Assembly (NCBI GenBank): GCA_903859265.1
Contig: CAIOLZ010000222.1
Coordinates: 1 to 7,311 of the forward strand
Reading direction: 5' to 3'
DNA: 7,311 nt
Source: an uncultured beta proteobacterium
GTDB taxonomy: Bacteria; Pseudomonadota; Gammaproteobacteria; Burkholderiales; Burkholderiaceae_C
Shown here: positions 6,181 to 7,311 of the stretch, piece by piece
Position numbering within the stretch: the stretch's first letter is position 1
Layout: every line of letters starts with the position of its first letter
Notes under the pieces: model-generated
The model's input: the letters and a program-made list of their open reading frames with translations, nothing else
Databases searched by the model: none
What the model was told of the DNA's origin: nothing
Program-made: the position numbers and the translations under genes

Positions 6181-6711
6181 TTAACGAAAAGCCACGCCTT
6201 GGGCGTCCTTGGGCGACAGCAAGGGCGGCCCGCCGATATCGGGCCAGCGTATGGCCAGCGTGGAATCGTCCCAGGCGATGCAGCGTTCGTCGGCGGGCGC
6301 GTAGTAATCGGTAGTTTTGTACAAAAACTCCGCGGTATCCGTCAGCACCAAAAAACCATGTGCCAGTCCCGGCGGAATCCACAACTGGTGTTTGTTGTCC
6401 GCGCTGAGCACTTCGCCGACCCATTGCCCGTAGGTCGGCGAGGATGGACGAATGTCCACGGCCACATCGAATACCGCGCCCTGTGTCACCCGCACCAGCT
6501 TGCCTTGAGACTTTTTCGCCTGGTAGTGCAGCCCGCGCAGCACCCCTTTGGTTGACTTTGAATGGTTGTCCTGGACGAACTGGACGCGCACACCCGTCGC
6601 CGCTTCGAAGACTTTTTGGTTGAAACTTTCAAAAAAGAAACCGCGCTCGTCACCGAACAATTGGGGCTCCAGTCGCAGCACATCGGCAATGGCGGTGGGA
6701 GTGACTTTCAT
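6181..6711 (-). CDS. rfbC: dTDP-4-dehydrorhamnose 3,5-epimerase
   Basis: Also named RmlC. It epimerises dTDP-4-keto-6-deoxy-D-glucose at C3 and C5, the third step of dTDP-L-rhamnose synthesis for lipopolysaccharide or other surface glycans, in the cytoplasm. The 176-residue cupin-fold protein carries the family signatures: DERGFFFESFN (21-31), QDNHSKSTKGVLRGLHYQ (47-64) with the presumed catalytic base H62, and KLVRVTQGAVFDVAVD (71-86). PPGLAHGF (113-120) and YKTTDYYAPADERCIAWDD (131-149) follow, the latter containing the candidate catalytic tyrosine. Length is close to the usual 180-185. The start ATG shares its A with the rfbA stop (TGATG) and no strong ribosome binding site precedes it, so translation is probably coupled to rfbA. 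It ends 74 bases before pilB. Confidence 0.96.
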   Translation of the reverse strand: MKVTPTAIADVLRLEPQLFGDERGFFFESFNQKVFEAATGVRVQFVQDNHSKSTKGVLRGLHYQAKKSQGKLVRVTQGAVFDVAVDIRPSSPTYGQWVGEVLSADNKHQLWIPPGLAHGFLVLTDTAEFLYKTTDYYAPADERCIAWDDSTLAIRWPDIGGPPLLSPKDAQGVAFR

Positions 6712-7311
6712 CAGTAAACCGTGTGCTTCAGCAGTTGCAGCAAATATTGTCCATATCCAGACTTTGCGAGGGGTGCCGCCAGTTTCTCGAGGTCAGCACT
6801 GCTGATCCAGCCGCTACGCCAGGCGATCTCCTCCGGGGCCGCCACTTTGAGTCCCTGTCGATTCTCGATGGTGTAGATGAACTGACTTGCTTCCATCATC
6901 GATTCGTGGGTGCCCGTGTCGAGCCATGCATAACCCCGCCCCATCGTCTGCACGTCGAGCTGTCCCCGGTCCAGATACATCCGATTCAGGTCCGTAATCT
7001 CCAACTCCCCGCGTGCGCTGGGTTTGACCTGCTTGGCGAGTTCCACCACCTGGTTGTCGTAGAAGTAGAGTCCGGTGACTGCATAGCGGCTCTTCGGGTT
7101 TTTGGGCTTTTCTTCCAGACTGATGGCTCGGCCCAGCGCGTTGAATTCCACTACGCCGTAGCGTTCGGGATCGTTGACCGCGTAGGCAAACACCGTTGCC
7201 CCGTCGGTCTGCGCATTGGCACTCTTGAGCAAACCCGCAAAGTCGTGCCCGTAAAAGATGTTGTCTCCCAGCACCAGCGCGCTGGGAGCACCGCCCAGAA
7301 ACGTCTCGCCA
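6711..7311 (-). CDS. rfbA: Glucose-1-phosphate thymidylyltransferase, partial (N-terminus beyond the window)
   Basis: Also named RmlA. It joins dTTP and glucose-1-phosphate to make dTDP-glucose, the first step of dTDP-L-rhamnose synthesis, and is usually feedback-inhibited by dTDP-rhamnose. The open frame continues to the right edge, so about 199 C-terminal residues of a usual 290-296 are present; the N-terminal nucleotide-binding loop is missing. Visible motifs in order are ALVLGDNIFYGHD (metal-binding aspartate), a YGVVEFN segment, LEEKPKNPKSRYAVTGLYFYD, GELEITDLNRMYL and GYAWLDTGTHESMMEASQF. The IENRQGLKVAAPEEIAWR segment and the usual C-terminal GYGQYLLQLL follow. An internal GTG at 7274 could be mistaken for the start, but conserved sequence (GETFLGGAPSALV) runs on before it. 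Its stop overlaps the rfbC ATG. rfbB and rfbD would be expected further upstream, outside the window. Confidence 0.95.
   Translation of the reverse strand, partial: GETFLGGAPSALVLGDNIFYGHDFAGLLKSANAQTDGATVFAYAVNDPERYGVVEFNALGRAISLEEKPKNPKSRYAVTGLYFYDNQVVELAKQVKPSARGELEITDLNRMYLDRGQLDVQTMGRGYAWLDTGTHESMMEASQFIYTIENRQGLKVAAPEEIAWRSGWISSADLEKLAAPLAKSGYGQYLLQLLKHTVY

Noticed and set aside
6143..6424. 93-codon - strand open frame overlapping the 3' half of rfbC
   Set aside because: It is a frame-shifted shadow of rfbC, whose conserved motifs lie in the other frame throughout.
7265..7288. Inverted repeat with perfect 8-bp arms (CTCCCAGC and GCTGGGAG) and an 8-base spacer
   Set aside because: It lies fully inside conserved rfbA coding sequence (the ALVLGDN region), far from any gene end and with no T-run. 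Codon and protein constraint explain it well enough.
1..7311. Search for CRISPR repeats, tRNA or rRNA genes, insertion-sequence ends, toxin-antitoxin pairs and other novel defence-type modules
   Set aside because: No regularly spaced repeats, RNA-gene signatures, transposase frames or unassigned gene-sized stretches were seen. Known housekeeping and pilus genes fill the window.

Overview
The window looks like ordinary chromosome of a betaproteobacterium. It is most likely from the Burkholderiales and probably near Comamonadaceae (Polaromonas, Rhodoferax and Acidovorax relatives). This is inferred from protein style, the moderately high GC content, the tight packing, and the gene order pilB-pilC-pilD-coaE-zapD-yacG running into an oppositely oriented mutT. 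I did not find a new biological system. Almost every base is covered by recognisable conserved genes.

Layout. On the + strand, the window opens with the last 63 codons of a DUF815-family P-loop ATPase (1-192). A full-length MutT-type Nudix hydrolase follows (189-665) and overlaps it by 4 bases. All other genes lie on the - strand. Read in the direction of transcription (right to left), they are: the 3' part of rfbA (glucose-1-phosphate thymidylyltransferase, cut by the right edge), rfbC (dTDP-4-dehydrorhamnose 3,5-epimerase), a 74-base spacer, pilB (pilus assembly ATPase), pilC (inner-membrane platform), pilD (prepilin peptidase/N-methylase), coaE (dephospho-CoA kinase), zapD (FtsZ-associated division factor) and yacG (zinc-binding gyrase inhibitor). 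yacG and mutT converge with only 9 bases between their stop codons.

How the genes work together. PilB, PilC and PilD form the core of a type IV pilus assembly machine: PilD processes the prepilins, PilC is the membrane platform, and PilB powers extension. PilD commonly also serves type II secretion. coaE, zapD and yacG are housekeeping genes (coenzyme A synthesis, Z-ring bundling, gyrase control) that sit beside pilus genes in many proteobacteria. RfbA and RfbC catalyse the first and third steps of dTDP-L-rhamnose synthesis for surface polysaccharide. MutT cleans oxidised nucleotides. Several junctions look translationally coupled: TGATG at rfbA/rfbC and pilC/pilD, ATGA at DUF815/mutT, and a 10-base overlap at zapD/yacG.

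The points most worth a second look are a nine-T homopolymer inside pilD, where loss or gain of one T would truncate the protein before both catalytic aspartates, and the placement of dTDP-rhamnose genes directly upstream of pilB with no visible terminator. No tRNA, rRNA, CRISPR array, insertion sequence or attachment site was seen. No stretch above 100 bases lacks a gene.
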